Positions 15,916 to 24,081 of a stretch of 64,000 bases of DNA are shown one piece after another (the stretch's first letter is position 1; each line of letters opens with the position of its first letter). The stretch lies in contig NZ_CP109487.1 in assembly GCF_036227605.1 (NCBI RefSeq), forward strand, positions 3,546,001-3,610,000. The letters run 5' to 3'. A program made the position numbers and the translations under genes. This stretch comes from Streptomyces sp. NBC_01439 (lineage in GTDB: Bacteria; Actinomycetota; Actinomycetes; Streptomycetales; Streptomycetaceae). A model generated the notes under the pieces. That model did not search any database. It saw nothing but the letters and a program-made list of their open reading frames with translations, and was not told the DNA's origin.

Positions 15916-16478
15916 TGTTCGAACGCTTCACCCGCGACGCCCGGTCGACCGTGACCGGGGCGGTGACCGAGGCCCGGCAGAACGGGGCCCCCACCGTCAC
16001 CGAGGAGCACCTGCTGCTCTCCCTACTGGCCCTGGGCGTCCTGGACCCGCTCGGCGTGGACCGCACGGCGGTCGCCGCCGACCTCACGGCGGCCCGCCGC
16101 CGTGGCGGTATGTCCAGGGCGGACGAGGAGGCGCTGGCCGGACTCGGCATCGACCTCACCGAGGTCCTCTCCCGCATCGAGGAGACCCACGGCCCGGGCG
16201 CCCTCGCGGCCCCCGCGCCCCGCAGGCGGACCCTGGGCGCCTCGATCCGCTCGGCCCTGGGGCGCACCGAGCCGGACGGGAGCGGCCACGTCCCCTTCAC
16301 CGAGGAGGCGAAGAAGGTGCTCGAGCAGTCCCTGCGCATCGCACTGGGCCGCAAGGACAACCACATCGGCACCCTGCACCTGCTGCTGGCCCTGATCTCC
16401 CGCCCCGGCACCGTCTCCGAGGTCCTGTCGGACCACGGCGTCACCTACGGCACGGCCGAAACGGCCCTGGCAGCCTGA
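15915..16478 (+). CDS. Clp N-terminal (R) domain protein without ATPase (187 aa)
   Basis: Two Clp-N repeats: residues about 1-80 (MFERFTRDARSTVTGA, TVTEEHLLLSLLAL) and about 115-187 (FTEEAKKVLEQSLRIALG, NHIGTLHLLLALI). There are no Walker motifs, so this is a stand-alone adaptor- or substrate-recognition-type domain rather than ClpC or ClpB. Stand-alone Clp-N proteins may tune ClpC-dependent proteolysis or signal stress. It is translationally coupled to the HTH gene, which suggests a regulated stress operon. Confidence 0.88.
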   Translation: MFERFTRDARSTVTGAVTEARQNGAPTVTEEHLLLSLLALGVLDPLGVDRTAVAADLTAARRRGGMSRADEEALAGLGIDLTEVLSRIEETHGPGALAAPAPRRRTLGASIRSALGRTEPDGSGHVPFTEEAKKVLEQSLRIALGRKDNHIGTLHLLLALISRPGTVSEVLSDHGVTYGTAETALAA

Positions 16479-16490
16479 CACCGGCCCCAC

Positions 16491-16552
16491 TCATCCAGCC
16501 CCGCCGGCGTTCGAGGCGCGGGGTCCGGGGCGGAGCCCCGGCAGCGGCGCCG
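16491..16552. repeat. dispersed Streptomyces intergenic repeat
   Basis: The stretch around CCAGCCCCGCCGGCGTTCGA and GGTCCGGGGCGGAGCCCCGG belongs to a GC-rich intergenic element seen many times in Streptomyces genomes, from familiarity. It contains a CCGGGGCGGAGCCCCGG hairpin and lies between convergent genes, so it may also end transcription. Confidence 0.6.
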
Positions 16553-16560
16553 CGGGCGGG

Positions 16561-17469
16561 CTACGACCTGGCCCCGAACGTGGTTCCCAGCCGACCGCTG
16601 GCCGCCTTGAGGTGCCCGCGGGCCTCGGCCACCTGGTCCGCGGTCACCCCGCGGTCCCGCGCCGCGTCGCGGACCTCGTCGCGGAAACGGTCCAGCAGCC
16701 GGTCCAGGTCACGGGCCGGGTCGCCGGTGGGCACCAGGTCTGCGGCCCAGTCCGCGTCCGCCGCCGCCCAGTCGGTGTCCCCCGCCGCGTCCGGCGCCCC
16801 CGCCGAGGACGTGGCCTGCGTACCGCCCCCGAGCCAGGCTCCGGCCAGGCTGCCCAGGACGCCGCCGGACTTGGCGAACTGCTCCTGGAGCTGGCCCGCG
16901 ATGCGCTGGACCTCCTCGCGGGCCCGCTCCTGGGCCTCCTTGGCCTGGCGGCGGGCCTGCTGCGCCTCCTCGCGGGCGCGGCGGCTCTCGTCCTTCGCCC
17001 GGCGCGCCTGTTCCTTCCACTCCTGCCGCGCCTTGCGCAGGTCCTCCTTGGCGGCCTTCCAGGACTCGTCCTCGACCTGGGTCGCCGACGCCGACGCCGC
17101 GGCCCGCATCTCGCGGCGCAGGTCTCCCGCCGCGCCCCGCACGTCGTCGCGGATCTCGGCGGCGAGCTCGGTGACCGAGTCGCGGATCTCCAGCTCCAGG
17201 TCGGCCAGTTCGCCGCCCCGGTCGGCCAGTTCGGCCCGGCCGGCGTCGGTGATCGAGTACACCTTGCGCCCGCCCTCGGTGGCGTGCGTGACCAGCCCCT
17301 CGGCCTCCAGCTTCGCCAGCCGCGGGTACACGGTGCCCGCGGACGGCGCGTACAGGCCCTGGAAGCGCTCCTCCAGCAGGCGGATCACCTCGTACCCGTG
17401 GCGCGGGGCCTCGTCCAGCAGCTTGAGGAGGTACAGGCGGAGTCGGCCGTGGGCGAAGACGGGCGGCAT
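16561..17469 (-). CDS. PadR-family regulator with long coiled-coil tail (302 aa)
   Basis: The PadR winged helix is at residues 1-85 (FAHGRLRLYLLKLLDEAPRHGYEVI, GTVYPRLAKLEAEGLV, YSITDAGRAELA). Unlike usual PadR proteins (about 110-190 residues) it continues with a very long charged helix (about 120-210; Glu/Arg/Ala/Gln heptads), a Gly-rich linker and a C-terminal helix pair. The ATG at 17469 lies one base after the DUF4097 stop, so the two are cotranslated. It probably represses its own operon through the ATATCG palindromes at 18468-18500. Confidence 0.9.
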   Translation of the reverse strand: MPPVFAHGRLRLYLLKLLDEAPRHGYEVIRLLEERFQGLYAPSAGTVYPRLAKLEAEGLVTHATEGGRKVYSITDAGRAELADRGGELADLELEIRDSVTELAAEIRDDVRGAAGDLRREMRAAASASATQVEDESWKAAKEDLRKARQEWKEQARRAKDESRRAREEAQQARRQAKEAQERAREEVQRIAGQLQEQFAKSGGVLGSLAGAWLGGGTQATSSAGAPDAAGDTDWAAADADWAADLVPTGDPARDLDRLLDRFRDEVRDAARDRGVTADQVAEARGHLKAASGRLGTTFGARS

Positions 17470-17470
17470 G

Positions 17471-18418
17471 TCAGAGCACCTTCTTGTCGAGCGCGAGGGG
17501 GGCGGCGGGGCGGTCCGCGTCGGCCTGCGGGCGGCGCAGCAGGGCGATCGAGCCGGAGACCGTGGTCGCCCGCAGGGTGCCGGCGCCGGAACCGAGGGTT
17601 CCGGTGATCCGCTTGGCACCCATCTGGCCGGAGACCCGCAGGTCCTCGAAGGCGTTGGAGACGCGGCCGGTGGCGGTGTTGGCCTCGACCTTGGCGTCGG
17701 CGGGGTGCGGGAGACGGATCGCGACCTGCCCGGAGACGGAATTGAGGAAGATGTCCACCGGCTTCGGGTCGGCGGGGTCCGCCGCGAGGTCGATGAGCAT
17801 GTCGCCGCTGACCGAGTCCGCCCGCACATTGCCGCCGGAGCCGTCGACCACCGTCAGGCCGCCGGAGACGGAGTGGAAGCCGAACTCGCCGGAGACGGAC
17901 TGGGCCTCGACGCCGCCGGAGACGGTGTGCGCCTTGACCCGGCCGGACAGCCCGACCAGCGTGGCGTCGCCGGAGACCCCGTTGACGTCGGTGCCGCCGG
18001 AGATGCCGGAAACGAAGACGGCGGCGCCGACCGCGGCGACGTGGACCTGGGTGGCGGCGGGCACGGTGAGGGTGATCGCGACGCTGCGCTCCCAGGCCTT
18101 GCGGCCGGAGGCGGAACCGGCCCAGGCCTTCCAGGGCTTCGTCTCGAACCACTGCTTGAGGCCCTGGGAGCCGTTCCAGGGCAGGTCCTCGTAGGACACG
18201 GTGAGCGTGCCGCCGTCCTGCACGACGTACAGCGGCGGCCCGTCCACCTCGGTCACCTCCAAGCGGGCCGGGCCCTCCTCAGCGGCGACCACGTTCACCG
18301 TGCCGCTCACGAGGCGGACGCGGAGCTCGGTCACCGGCTCCTCGAAGGTGAGCTTCTGCGGTTCGTCGAAGTGCCATGTCGACGGCGACGGCGACGACTC
18401 GGGCGACTGCTCTGCCAT
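17471..18418 (-). CDS. DUF4097-family beta-repeat protein (315 aa)
   Basis: A Ser/Val/Gly-rich protein with repeated V-S-G units from about residue 150 to 300 (GISGGTDVNGVSGD, SVSGEFGFHSVSGG, ATTVSGSIALL), forming a right-handed beta-solenoid typical of DUF4097. The first 120 residues form a separate beta domain. No signal peptide or transmembrane segment is seen, so it is probably cytoplasmic or surface-associated by another route. The start at 18418 has GAGGAGG upstream; the longer frame would cross the operator. Function unknown; in an operon with the PadR gene. Confidence 0.88.
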   Translation of the reverse strand: MAEQSPESSPSPSTWHFDEPQKLTFEEPVTELRVRLVSGTVNVVAAEEGPARLEVTEVDGPPLYVVQDGGTLTVSYEDLPWNGSQGLKQWFETKPWKAWAGSASGRKAWERSVAITLTVPAATQVHVAAVGAAVFVSGISGGTDVNGVSGDATLVGLSGRVKAHTVSGGVEAQSVSGEFGFHSVSGGLTVVDGSGGNVRADSVSGDMLIDLAADPADPKPVDIFLNSVSGQVAIRLPHPADAKVEANTATGRVSNAFEDLRVSGQMGAKRITGTLGSGAGTLRATTVSGSIALLRRPQADADRPAAPLALDKKVL

Positions 18419-18467
18419 GGTGCTGATCCTCCTCGTGCGTTCACGGACCGGGCTCGACGCACGCAAC

Positions 18468-18500
18468 ATATCGCGTCTTCTGTTAACACGATATATCGCG
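18468..18500 (-). promoter_or_regulatory. PadR-type operator
   Basis: ATATCGCG (18468-18475) and CGATATATCGCG (18489-18500), the latter containing a perfect palindrome CGATATATCG, lie about 50-80 bases before the DUF4097 start and overlap the likely promoter (TTGACT on the minus strand at 18509-18514). The A/T-rich symmetrical repeats are of the kind PadR proteins bind. Confidence 0.6.
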
Positions 18501-18566
18501 GTTGAACGAAGTCAAGCGCCCTTCCGAAACCCCACGGTTCGGGGTGTTTTGCACTATTGTGTGCGC

Positions 18567-19280
18567 ATGTCAATATCCAGGGCCGCGACCGGCGGAATGC
18601 TGCTCTGCCGTGCCGAACCCCTTGCCGTCCGGCCCCCGGCACACCTGTTGCGCGTACGCCTGCTGCTCGCCCCGGCGGGCGCGTGGAGCGTGCTCGTCCC
18701 CGAGGACAAGCCGTGGCGGGACGGCCCGGAGACCGTGATGGAGGTCCTCTCGGGCTGGGGCTCGGCGATCGCGCTCGGTACCGACCGGCCGGTGCTGAGC
18801 CTGTGGTGGGAGGGCGGCCGGACCGGATTCGCCCTGGCCGGCGGGTTCCGGCGGACCGTCTCCTACGCGTGGGACGTGACCGGGCGCCCGGCCGGCGAGC
18901 CCGATGCCATGCGCGCCCTGTCGGCGCGGCTCGGCCTGGACCCCGTACTCGACCTGGAGGAACTGGAGCGCCTCACCCGCCCCGGCAGCGACCCCGCCGT
19001 GGACGGGGAGGCCCGGCTGCTCGCGCTGGTCGCCCTGCTCTCGCGCGCCGGACTCGCCCTGCCGCCCGGGCTCGCCCCGGGCGAACCGGCCGACCGGCTG
19101 CGGGCTGCGGCCCGGGTGGCTCCCGGCGTGGAGACGCTGGAGTGGTCGGGCTGGCGCGACGCGGTACGGGCCGAGCTCGACGCGGTGGAACGGGGCCCGC
19201 TCGGCCGGTGGGTCCGCGGCCCGCGGGCCCGACTGTTGGGCGCGGCCCACGTGGCGGCCGGCGCGCCCCTGCTGGCCTGA
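18567..19280 (+). CDS. Hypothetical protein (237 aa)
   Basis: Not recognised. The protein is rich in Leu, Ala and Arg with no signal peptide, no clear membrane segment and no motif of known enzymes. It has beta-type segments early (LRVRLLLAPAGAWSVLVPE, RPVLSLWWEGG) and helical segments later (DLEELERLTRPG, RAELDAVERG). Codon usage is that of a real Streptomyces gene. The ATG at 18567 comes six bases after a TATTGT -10-like element, so it is probably leaderless. It is transcribed away from the PadR operon. Confidence 0.65.
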   Translation: MSISRAATGGMLLCRAEPLAVRPPAHLLRVRLLLAPAGAWSVLVPEDKPWRDGPETVMEVLSGWGSAIALGTDRPVLSLWWEGGRTGFALAGGFRRTVSYAWDVTGRPAGEPDAMRALSARLGLDPVLDLEELERLTRPGSDPAVDGEARLLALVALLSRAGLALPPGLAPGEPADRLRAAARVAPGVETLEWSGWRDAVRAELDAVERGPLGRWVRGPRARLLGAAHVAAGAPLLA

Positions 19281-19414
19281 GCGGTCCGCCGCCGCAGCCC
19301 GGGCTGGGCGACGGCCGGTGCGGTCCTGCTGGCGCACGGGACCGCGACCCTGGCGTACGACCGGGCCCGGGCGCGACACCCGACCTAAGGGCGGTGCCGG
19401 GCCCGGGCGGGGGG

Positions 19415-20539
19415 TCAGGGGGCCGTGGGCGGCAGCTCCTTGATCCGGTCGACGACCGTCCGGGTCATGACGGCGCTGGTGTACACGACCGTGCCGGGCT
19501 TGATCAGGCCCTGTTCGCCGGCCTCGCCCTGTACCTGGACGCTGCGCTCGCCGAGGAAGGTGAGGGTCTGCCGGTCGAAGATCCACTCCACGCGCTGGCC
19601 GGAGTGCTCGTCGAGCCGGGCGACCGCGACGCCGCTGCGGCCCGCGGCGTCGACCGCCTCGTCGACCGTCACCACGCCGGGGATCTTCGCCGCCGCCTTG
19701 TAGAGCGCGGTCGTGAGCTCGGCCGGCGGGTAGCTGGAGCGCAGCAGGTCGCCGATCGTGGTGAAGGCCTCCTGGTCGGGGCCGTTGCCCATGCCCTTGG
19801 TCTCCTCGTAGATCCGTCGGAGCAGCACGTCGGGATCGGTGGGCAGCGCGGCGAGGTAGTCGTAGGTGGGCGCGTTCAGGTACGGCGTCGGGGTGTTGCC
19901 CTTCTCGTCGGGGCCCGCCAGGGTCACGCCCTCCGGTCCGGTGTTGCCGGGCTCGATCAGCCAGCCCTTGGTGCCGTCCGGGGAGTTCCACTGGTGGCGC
20001 ACGTGCAGCGGCAGGCTGACCAGGGTGCTCTTCTTGCCCACGGTCTTCACGTAGGTGTTGGCCGTCTTGCTGCCGATGTAGACGAACTGGTCCGCGCGCA
20101 CGGCCGGGCCGGAGACCGAAGCGGAGGCCAGCGAGATCCGGTCCAGGAGCTGCGGCGCCCCCTTGGGGTCGGCGGTGCCGATCCGGGTGGTCAGCGCCGG
20201 GCCCGTGGCGATCGTGGAGCCGGGTCCGTCCGCGGCGCCCCGGTCCACGTAGGAGAGGAAGCCGACGGCGAGCGCTCCGGCCAGCGCGAAGGCGGCGGCG
20301 GGCACGAGGACCGCCCGGCGCAGGAACGGGTTGCGCGACCCGGCGGCACGGGCGGGGGCGGTCCGGGCGGGGACCGAGGTGGCGGTGTCGGCGGCTCGGA
20401 GGTCTTCGTGGATCTGGGCCATCAGGCGCTCCTTGTGGAACTGGTGGCGGCCCGCGGGCAGTTCCCGTTCGGCGAACGGCGCAAGGAGCGGGTGCTCCTC
20501 CTGGCCGGCCGGGCGGGGCCGGGAGAGGTCGGGGTTCAT
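19415..20539 (-). CDS. CU044_5270 family membrane-anchored protein (374 aa)
   Basis: A Pro/Arg-rich cytoplasmic N-terminus of about 73 residues is followed by one transmembrane segment (VLVPAAAFALAGALAVGFL, about residues 76-94) and a large extracytoplasmic domain. This layout recurs in actinobacterial partners of ECF sigma factors. The first four bases overlap the sigma gene stop (ATGA at 20536-20539). It may act as an anti-sigma-like sensor, but it lacks the H..C..C zinc motif of classical anti-sigma factors. Function is inferred from pairing. Confidence 0.85.
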   Translation of the reverse strand: MNPDLSRPRPAGQEEHPLLAPFAERELPAGRHQFHKERLMAQIHEDLRAADTATSVPARTAPARAAGSRNPFLRRAVLVPAAAFALAGALAVGFLSYVDRGAADGPGSTIATGPALTTRIGTADPKGAPQLLDRISLASASVSGPAVRADQFVYIGSKTANTYVKTVGKKSTLVSLPLHVRHQWNSPDGTKGWLIEPGNTGPEGVTLAGPDEKGNTPTPYLNAPTYDYLAALPTDPDVLLRRIYEETKGMGNGPDQEAFTTIGDLLRSSYPPAELTTALYKAAAKIPGVVTVDEAVDAAGRSGVAVARLDEHSGQRVEWIFDRQTLTFLGERSVQVQGEAGEQGLIKPGTVVYTSAVMTRTVVDRIKELPPTAP

Positions 20540-21165
20540 CGGGTTCCTTCCTGTGCGGACCGGACCGTGTTCGTGCGGTCGCCATGTGTCTGTCGGGGCC
20601 GGGCCGCGAGTTCCCGGTTTTTCTTCTTCATTTCTGTTTCAGCGAGTTTGCGTAGCTTCGTACGGGCGCGGGACAGCCTGGAACGGACGGTTCCGACCGG
20701 GATGCCGAGGACCCGGGCGACCTCCGCGTACTCCAGTCCCTCGCCCAGGCACAACAGGAGGACCTCGCGCTCGGGTCCGCGCAGCGCACTCAACTGCCCG
20801 AGCGTGGCCGCGATCTGCCGCCGGTCGTCCAACCGGCCGGCCACCTCCTCGGCGTGGTCGGGCACGGAGGCGGCGCCGGCCGCCGCCGTGGCGGCGGCAG
20901 CGGCGGCCCGATAGCGCCGGTTGCTGCGGCAGTGGTTGCGGGCGAGGTTGGTGGCGATGCCCAGGAGCCAGGGCCGCAGCGAGCCGCCTTCGGGGTCGAT
21001 CGCGGCGCGCAGCCGCCACGCCTCCAGGAAGGCGGCCGACATGACGTCCTCCGCGGCGGCCCAGTCGCCGGTCATCCGGAAGGCGTGGTTGTAGAGGGTG
21101 CGGGCGTAGCTGTCGAACAGCTCCGCGTAGGCGTCCGGATCTCCGGACCGCACCCGGGTTCGCAT
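20536..21165 (-). CDS. ECF (SigE-like) RNA polymerase sigma factor (209 aa)
   Basis: The region 2 core is LYNHAFRMTGDWAAAEDVMSA. Region 4 includes REVLLLCLGEGLEYAEVARV and a recognition helix GIPVGTVRSRLSRARTKLR. It ends in a basic tail. The ATG at 21165 is chosen, with GGAG 12 bases upstream; a GTG at 21177 overlaps that ribosome site. It is coupled to the membrane protein downstream, so envelope-type signalling is plausible. Its regulon cannot be deduced. Confidence 0.92.
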   Translation of the reverse strand: MRTRVRSGDPDAYAELFDSYARTLYNHAFRMTGDWAAAEDVMSAAFLEAWRLRAAIDPEGGSLRPWLLGIATNLARNHCRSNRRYRAAAAAATAAAGAASVPDHAEEVAGRLDDRRQIAATLGQLSALRGPEREVLLLCLGEGLEYAEVARVLGIPVGTVRSRLSRARTKLRKLAETEMKKKNRELAARPRQTHGDRTNTVRSAQEGTR

Positions 21166-21331
21166 CTCTGTCGTCACTCCTGTCGGCTGTCCGGCACCCG
21201 GGGCGGAGTTCCCGTGACCTGCGTCACGTCCGTCGCGGAGCGGACGGCCGCCCGCGGGGCGTCGGCCCGATCCGGAAGGGGCAGCGATCCGGAAGGGACA
21301 GCCTAGGAGGGGGCGGACCCGGGGCGCCGGG

Positions 21332-22267
21332 TCAGGCCACCTCCAGCAGCGGGCTCGCGTGGTGGTGGAGCCAGGCCCGGTACGGGGGCGTGCGCAGGGC
21401 GGCCTCGCGATAGGCGGCGCGCAGGTCCTCGTAGACCTCCGCGTGCGCGCCCGGTCTGGTGGCCAGCAGCAGGCGCACGGCGAGGGGGTCCCCGCAGAGC
21501 GGCCGGATCGCCATGTCTTCGCGCGGCCCGGAGGTCGGCTGGCACGGGGCGACCGCCTCGCCGGAGATGATCAGCGAGGTCGCCGTGTGGTAGTCGGCGT
21601 GGAGCACCGGCGGGTCGAGTCCGGCCCCGGCGAAGACCCGGCGCAGGCCGTCCCACTCACCGTCGACCGAGGGGTCGACCATCCAGCGGTCGGCGGCCAG
21701 GTCCCGTAAGGAGACCACCGCCTGCCCGGCGGCCGGATGGTCCCGGGACATCGACACGAACTGCGGTTCCCGTTCCATCAGCACGTGCATCTGCAGTCCG
21801 GGCGGCACCCGCAGCGGACTGCCCTCCACCTCGTGCACGAACGCCACGTCCAGCTGTCCCGCGGCCACCATCCGCAGCAGTGCGTTGGCGGAGACGTCGA
21901 CGACGAGCGAGGTCTCGGTGTCCGGGAGCCGCCGGTGGATCCGCCGCAGCCAGCCCGGCAGCGCGCTGCTGGCGGTGGAGCCGATGCGCAGCCGCGATGC
22001 GTGGGCCAGTTCGCGGGCCTCCGCCACCAGCGCGGCCATCTCGGCGAGCAGCGGGCGGGCCCGGCCCAGGACGGTCCGGCCGAAGGGGGTGGGCCGGCAG
22101 CCGGTCCGCTCGCGCAGGAACAGCTCGCCGTCGAGGGCCCGTTCGATGCGGCGTAGCTGGGTCGTCAGGGAGGGTTGGCTCACGCCGAGTTGCCGGGCGG
22201 CCTTGTGCAGGCTTCCGGCGTCGGCGATGGCGCACAGCGCGCGCAGGTGCCTGACCTCAAGCTCCAT
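21332..22267 (-). CDS. snpR: LysR-family activator of snapalysin (SnpR-like, 311 aa)
   Basis: The winged HTH at residues 1-65 (LHKAARQLGVSQPSLTTQLRRIERALDGELF) is followed by a LysR effector domain. It is transcribed divergently from the snapalysin gene, the arrangement known for snpR/snpA in Streptomyces, where SnpR activates the protease promoter at T-N11-A sites. A strong palindrome at 22359-22387 lies between the two genes. The start at 22267 fits the family (MELEVRHLRALCAIADAGS). Confidence 0.9.
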   Translation of the reverse strand: MELEVRHLRALCAIADAGSLHKAARQLGVSQPSLTTQLRRIERALDGELFLRERTGCRPTPFGRTVLGRARPLLAEMAALVAEARELAHASRLRIGSTASSALPGWLRRIHRRLPDTETSLVVDVSANALLRMVAAGQLDVAFVHEVEGSPLRVPPGLQMHVLMEREPQFVSMSRDHPAAGQAVVSLRDLAADRWMVDPSVDGEWDGLRRVFAGAGLDPPVLHADYHTATSLIISGEAVAPCQPTSGPREDMAIRPLCGDPLAVRLLLATRPGAHAEVYEDLRAAYREAALRTPPYRAWLHHHASPLLEVA

Positions 22268-22358
22268 CCTCCGAGGGTAGGCCGCCCCCTGCTGACCGCA
22301 CCAGCCACCGATAGCCCCCCGAATCCCGCCATTCTCACGCTAGTTGGGCTGCCGAAAT

Positions 22359-22387
22359 CTCCCCGATAGGCCCGCGCTATCGGGGAG
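22359..22387. promoter_or_regulatory. SnpR operator, 11-bp inverted repeat
   Basis: CTCCCCGATAG (22359-22369) and CTATCGGGGAG (22377-22387) are perfect complements with a 7-base spacer in the snpR-snpA intergenic region. A half-site CCGATAG also occurs at 22305-22311, so LysR binding at two places is possible. Confidence 0.8.
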
Positions 22388-22476
22388 TGACATCATCCGC
22401 CGGGCACCTCGGCTCCCGCAGACTCCGGTTCGAAAGACCACCCCCCACCGCACCGGACGAGTAGGAGCTCCCCCAC

Positions 22477-23145
22477 ATGCGCCACTCCCGTAAGGCCATG
22501 CTGGCCACCACCGTCGGCCTCGGCCTCGCCGCCACCCTTGGTGTCGTCCCCACCGCCACCGCCGCGCCCGCCCCCGTCGGAAACGCCGTGAGCTACGCCA
22601 CCTACGAGCGTTCGCCGGAGAACGCGGCCGCCAACGCCGCCTTCTTCGAGGCCGTGCAGCGCGCGGTCGCCGAGCAGCGCGCCGCGAACCCCGGCGCCCT
22701 GGCCGTGACCGTCACGTACAACACCCGCAGCGCCCCGAGCTTCCGCACCCAGATAGCCCGCTCCACCCAGATCTGGAACGGCTCGGTGTCCAACGTCAAG
22801 TTGCAGGAGGTGTCCTCGGGCGGGAACTTCTCGTACCGCGAGGGCAACGACTCACGCGGCTCGTACGCGAGCACGGACGGGCACGGACGGGGTTACATCT
22901 TCCTCGACTACCGGCAGAACCAGCAGTACAACTCCACCCGGGTGACGGCGCACGAGACCGGCCACGTGCTGGGTCTGCCGGACCACTACTCGGGTCCGTG
23001 CAGCGAGCTGATGTCGGGCGGCGGCCCGGGCACCTCGTGCACGAACGCCAACCCGAACTCCGCCGAGCGCGCACGGGTCAACCAGCTCTGGGCCAACGGC
23101 TTCGCCTCCGGTCTGGGTGCGAAGGACCTCGCCGCCAAGGGCTGA
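22477..23145 (+). CDS. snpA: Snapalysin, secreted M7 zinc metalloprotease (222 aa)
   Basis: Extracellular small neutral protease. A Sec signal peptide (residues 1 to about 30, basic start then [14 protein letters not shown], cleavage after TATAA or so) is followed by a short pro-region. The M7 zinc site [12 protein letters not shown] holds HExxHxxGxxD. A C-terminal loop with a Cys pair (GPCSELMS...SCTN) is typical. Length matches the family. It is driven from the SnpR-controlled intergenic region. Confidence 0.95.
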   Translation: MRHSRKAMLATTVGLGLAATLGVVPTATAAPAPVGNAVSYATYERSPENAAANAAFFEAVQRAVAEQRAANPGALAVTVTYNTRSAPSFRTQIARSTQIWNGSVSNVKLQEVSSGGNFSYREGNDSRGSYASTDGHGRGYIFLDYRQNQQYNSTRVTAHETGHVLGLPDHYSGPCSELMSGGGPGTSCTNANPNSAERARVNQLWANGFASGLGAKDLAAKG

Positions 23146-23146
23146 G

Positions 23147-23350
23147 TCACCGCTCCTCGGGATCCGCGTGATCGGGGCAGTCGGGGTTCCGGCAGGGACC
23201 CCGACCCCACACCGGGATGAAGATCCCGAGGGACTTGCGCCGCCTGACCACCGTGTCGACGCGGCGCCCGCACGCCGGGCACGTCTGCTGCTCGTGCCCG
23301 GCCTGCGGGGCCACCGTCTCGTGCGCGTGGTGCTGCTGTTCACCGGCCAT
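23147..23350 (-). CDS. Small zinc-ribbon protein (67 aa)
   Basis: Unknown. A His/Gln-rich N-terminus precedes TCPACGRRVD and then CRNPDCPDH, giving two C-x2-C / C-x4-C type metal-binding pairs. It is convergent with snpA with one base between stop codons, so it is a compact gene pair. Conserved small Streptomyces protein by appearance; no function can be assigned. Confidence 0.6.
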   Translation of the reverse strand: MAGEQQHHAHETVAPQAGHEQQTCPACGRRVDTVVRRRKSLGIFIPVWGRGPCRNPDCPDHADPEER

Positions 23351-23386
23351 ACCTCCACGGTAGGCCGGTTCCGTGCGTTCGGCGGG

Positions 23387-23974
23387 TCAGCTCCTGCTGA
23401 CGGCGTACGTGCTGATGATCTGGCCGCCGCCGAAGGTCTTGACCCCGGTGAGCTCCAGGAGGCGCACGTCGAAGCCGGCGCGGGACATCGGCATGCCGGT
23501 GCCCGCGAAGACCGGGTAGGTCTTGACGATGATCTCGTCGATCTCGTCGATCAGCTGGGTGGCGAGGTCCGCGCCGCCGCAGAGCCAGATGCCGAGGCCG
23601 TCCCGGGCCTTGAGCTCGCGCACCTCGGCGACCAGGTCGCCGCCGATCAGCCGGACCTGCGGGTCCGGCGCGGTGGCGAGGGAGCGCGAGACGACGTACT
23701 GCTCGGGCAGGTGGCCGTAGGGGCTGGTCATGCCCGCCTTGAGGCCCGGCTCGTAGGTGTTGCGCCCCATGATCACCGCGTCGAAGCGCTTGGGCGCGGC
23801 GTCGGCGATCCCGAGGTGGGCGCGCCCCTGCGCCGAGATGGTCTCGGGGTACTCGGCCACCAGGTGCCCGAGGAACTCGGGGTCCACGTGGCCGTAGAAG
23901 AAATCGCCGTCGCCGTCCGGGGCACCGATGAACCCGTCGACGGTCGTGGCGATGAAGTACGTGAGCTTGCGCAA
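23387..23974 (-). CDS. DHFR/RibD-family reductase (195 aa)
   Basis: Dihydrofolate-reductase-like fold (RibD C-terminal family): RKLTYFIATTVDGFIG start, VIMGRNTYE nucleotide loop, LGIWLCGGADLATQL and a C-terminal beta strand. Such proteins are rarely true folate enzymes. A TTG at 23974 is chosen, with GGAAGAG six bases upstream, and it aligns with the family's usual start; a GTG at 23989 is the alternative. It stands alone. Confidence 0.88.
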   Translation of the reverse strand: MRKLTYFIATTVDGFIGAPDGDGDFFYGHVDPEFLGHLVAEYPETISAQGRAHLGIADAAPKRFDAVIMGRNTYEPGLKAGMTSPYGHLPEQYVVSRSLATAPDPQVRLIGGDLVAEVRELKARDGLGIWLCGGADLATQLIDEIDEIIVKTYPVFAGTGMPMSRAGFDVRLLELTGVKTFGGGQIISTYAVSRS

Positions 23975-24081
23975 GCGATTCTCTTCCACTGGGCAGTGCC
24001 ACCACACCGGGGCACGTCGCACAAAGTACTTCGCCTGAAGTGGTTACGCAAGGACCATCGCCCCGGACGGGACCGCGACGC

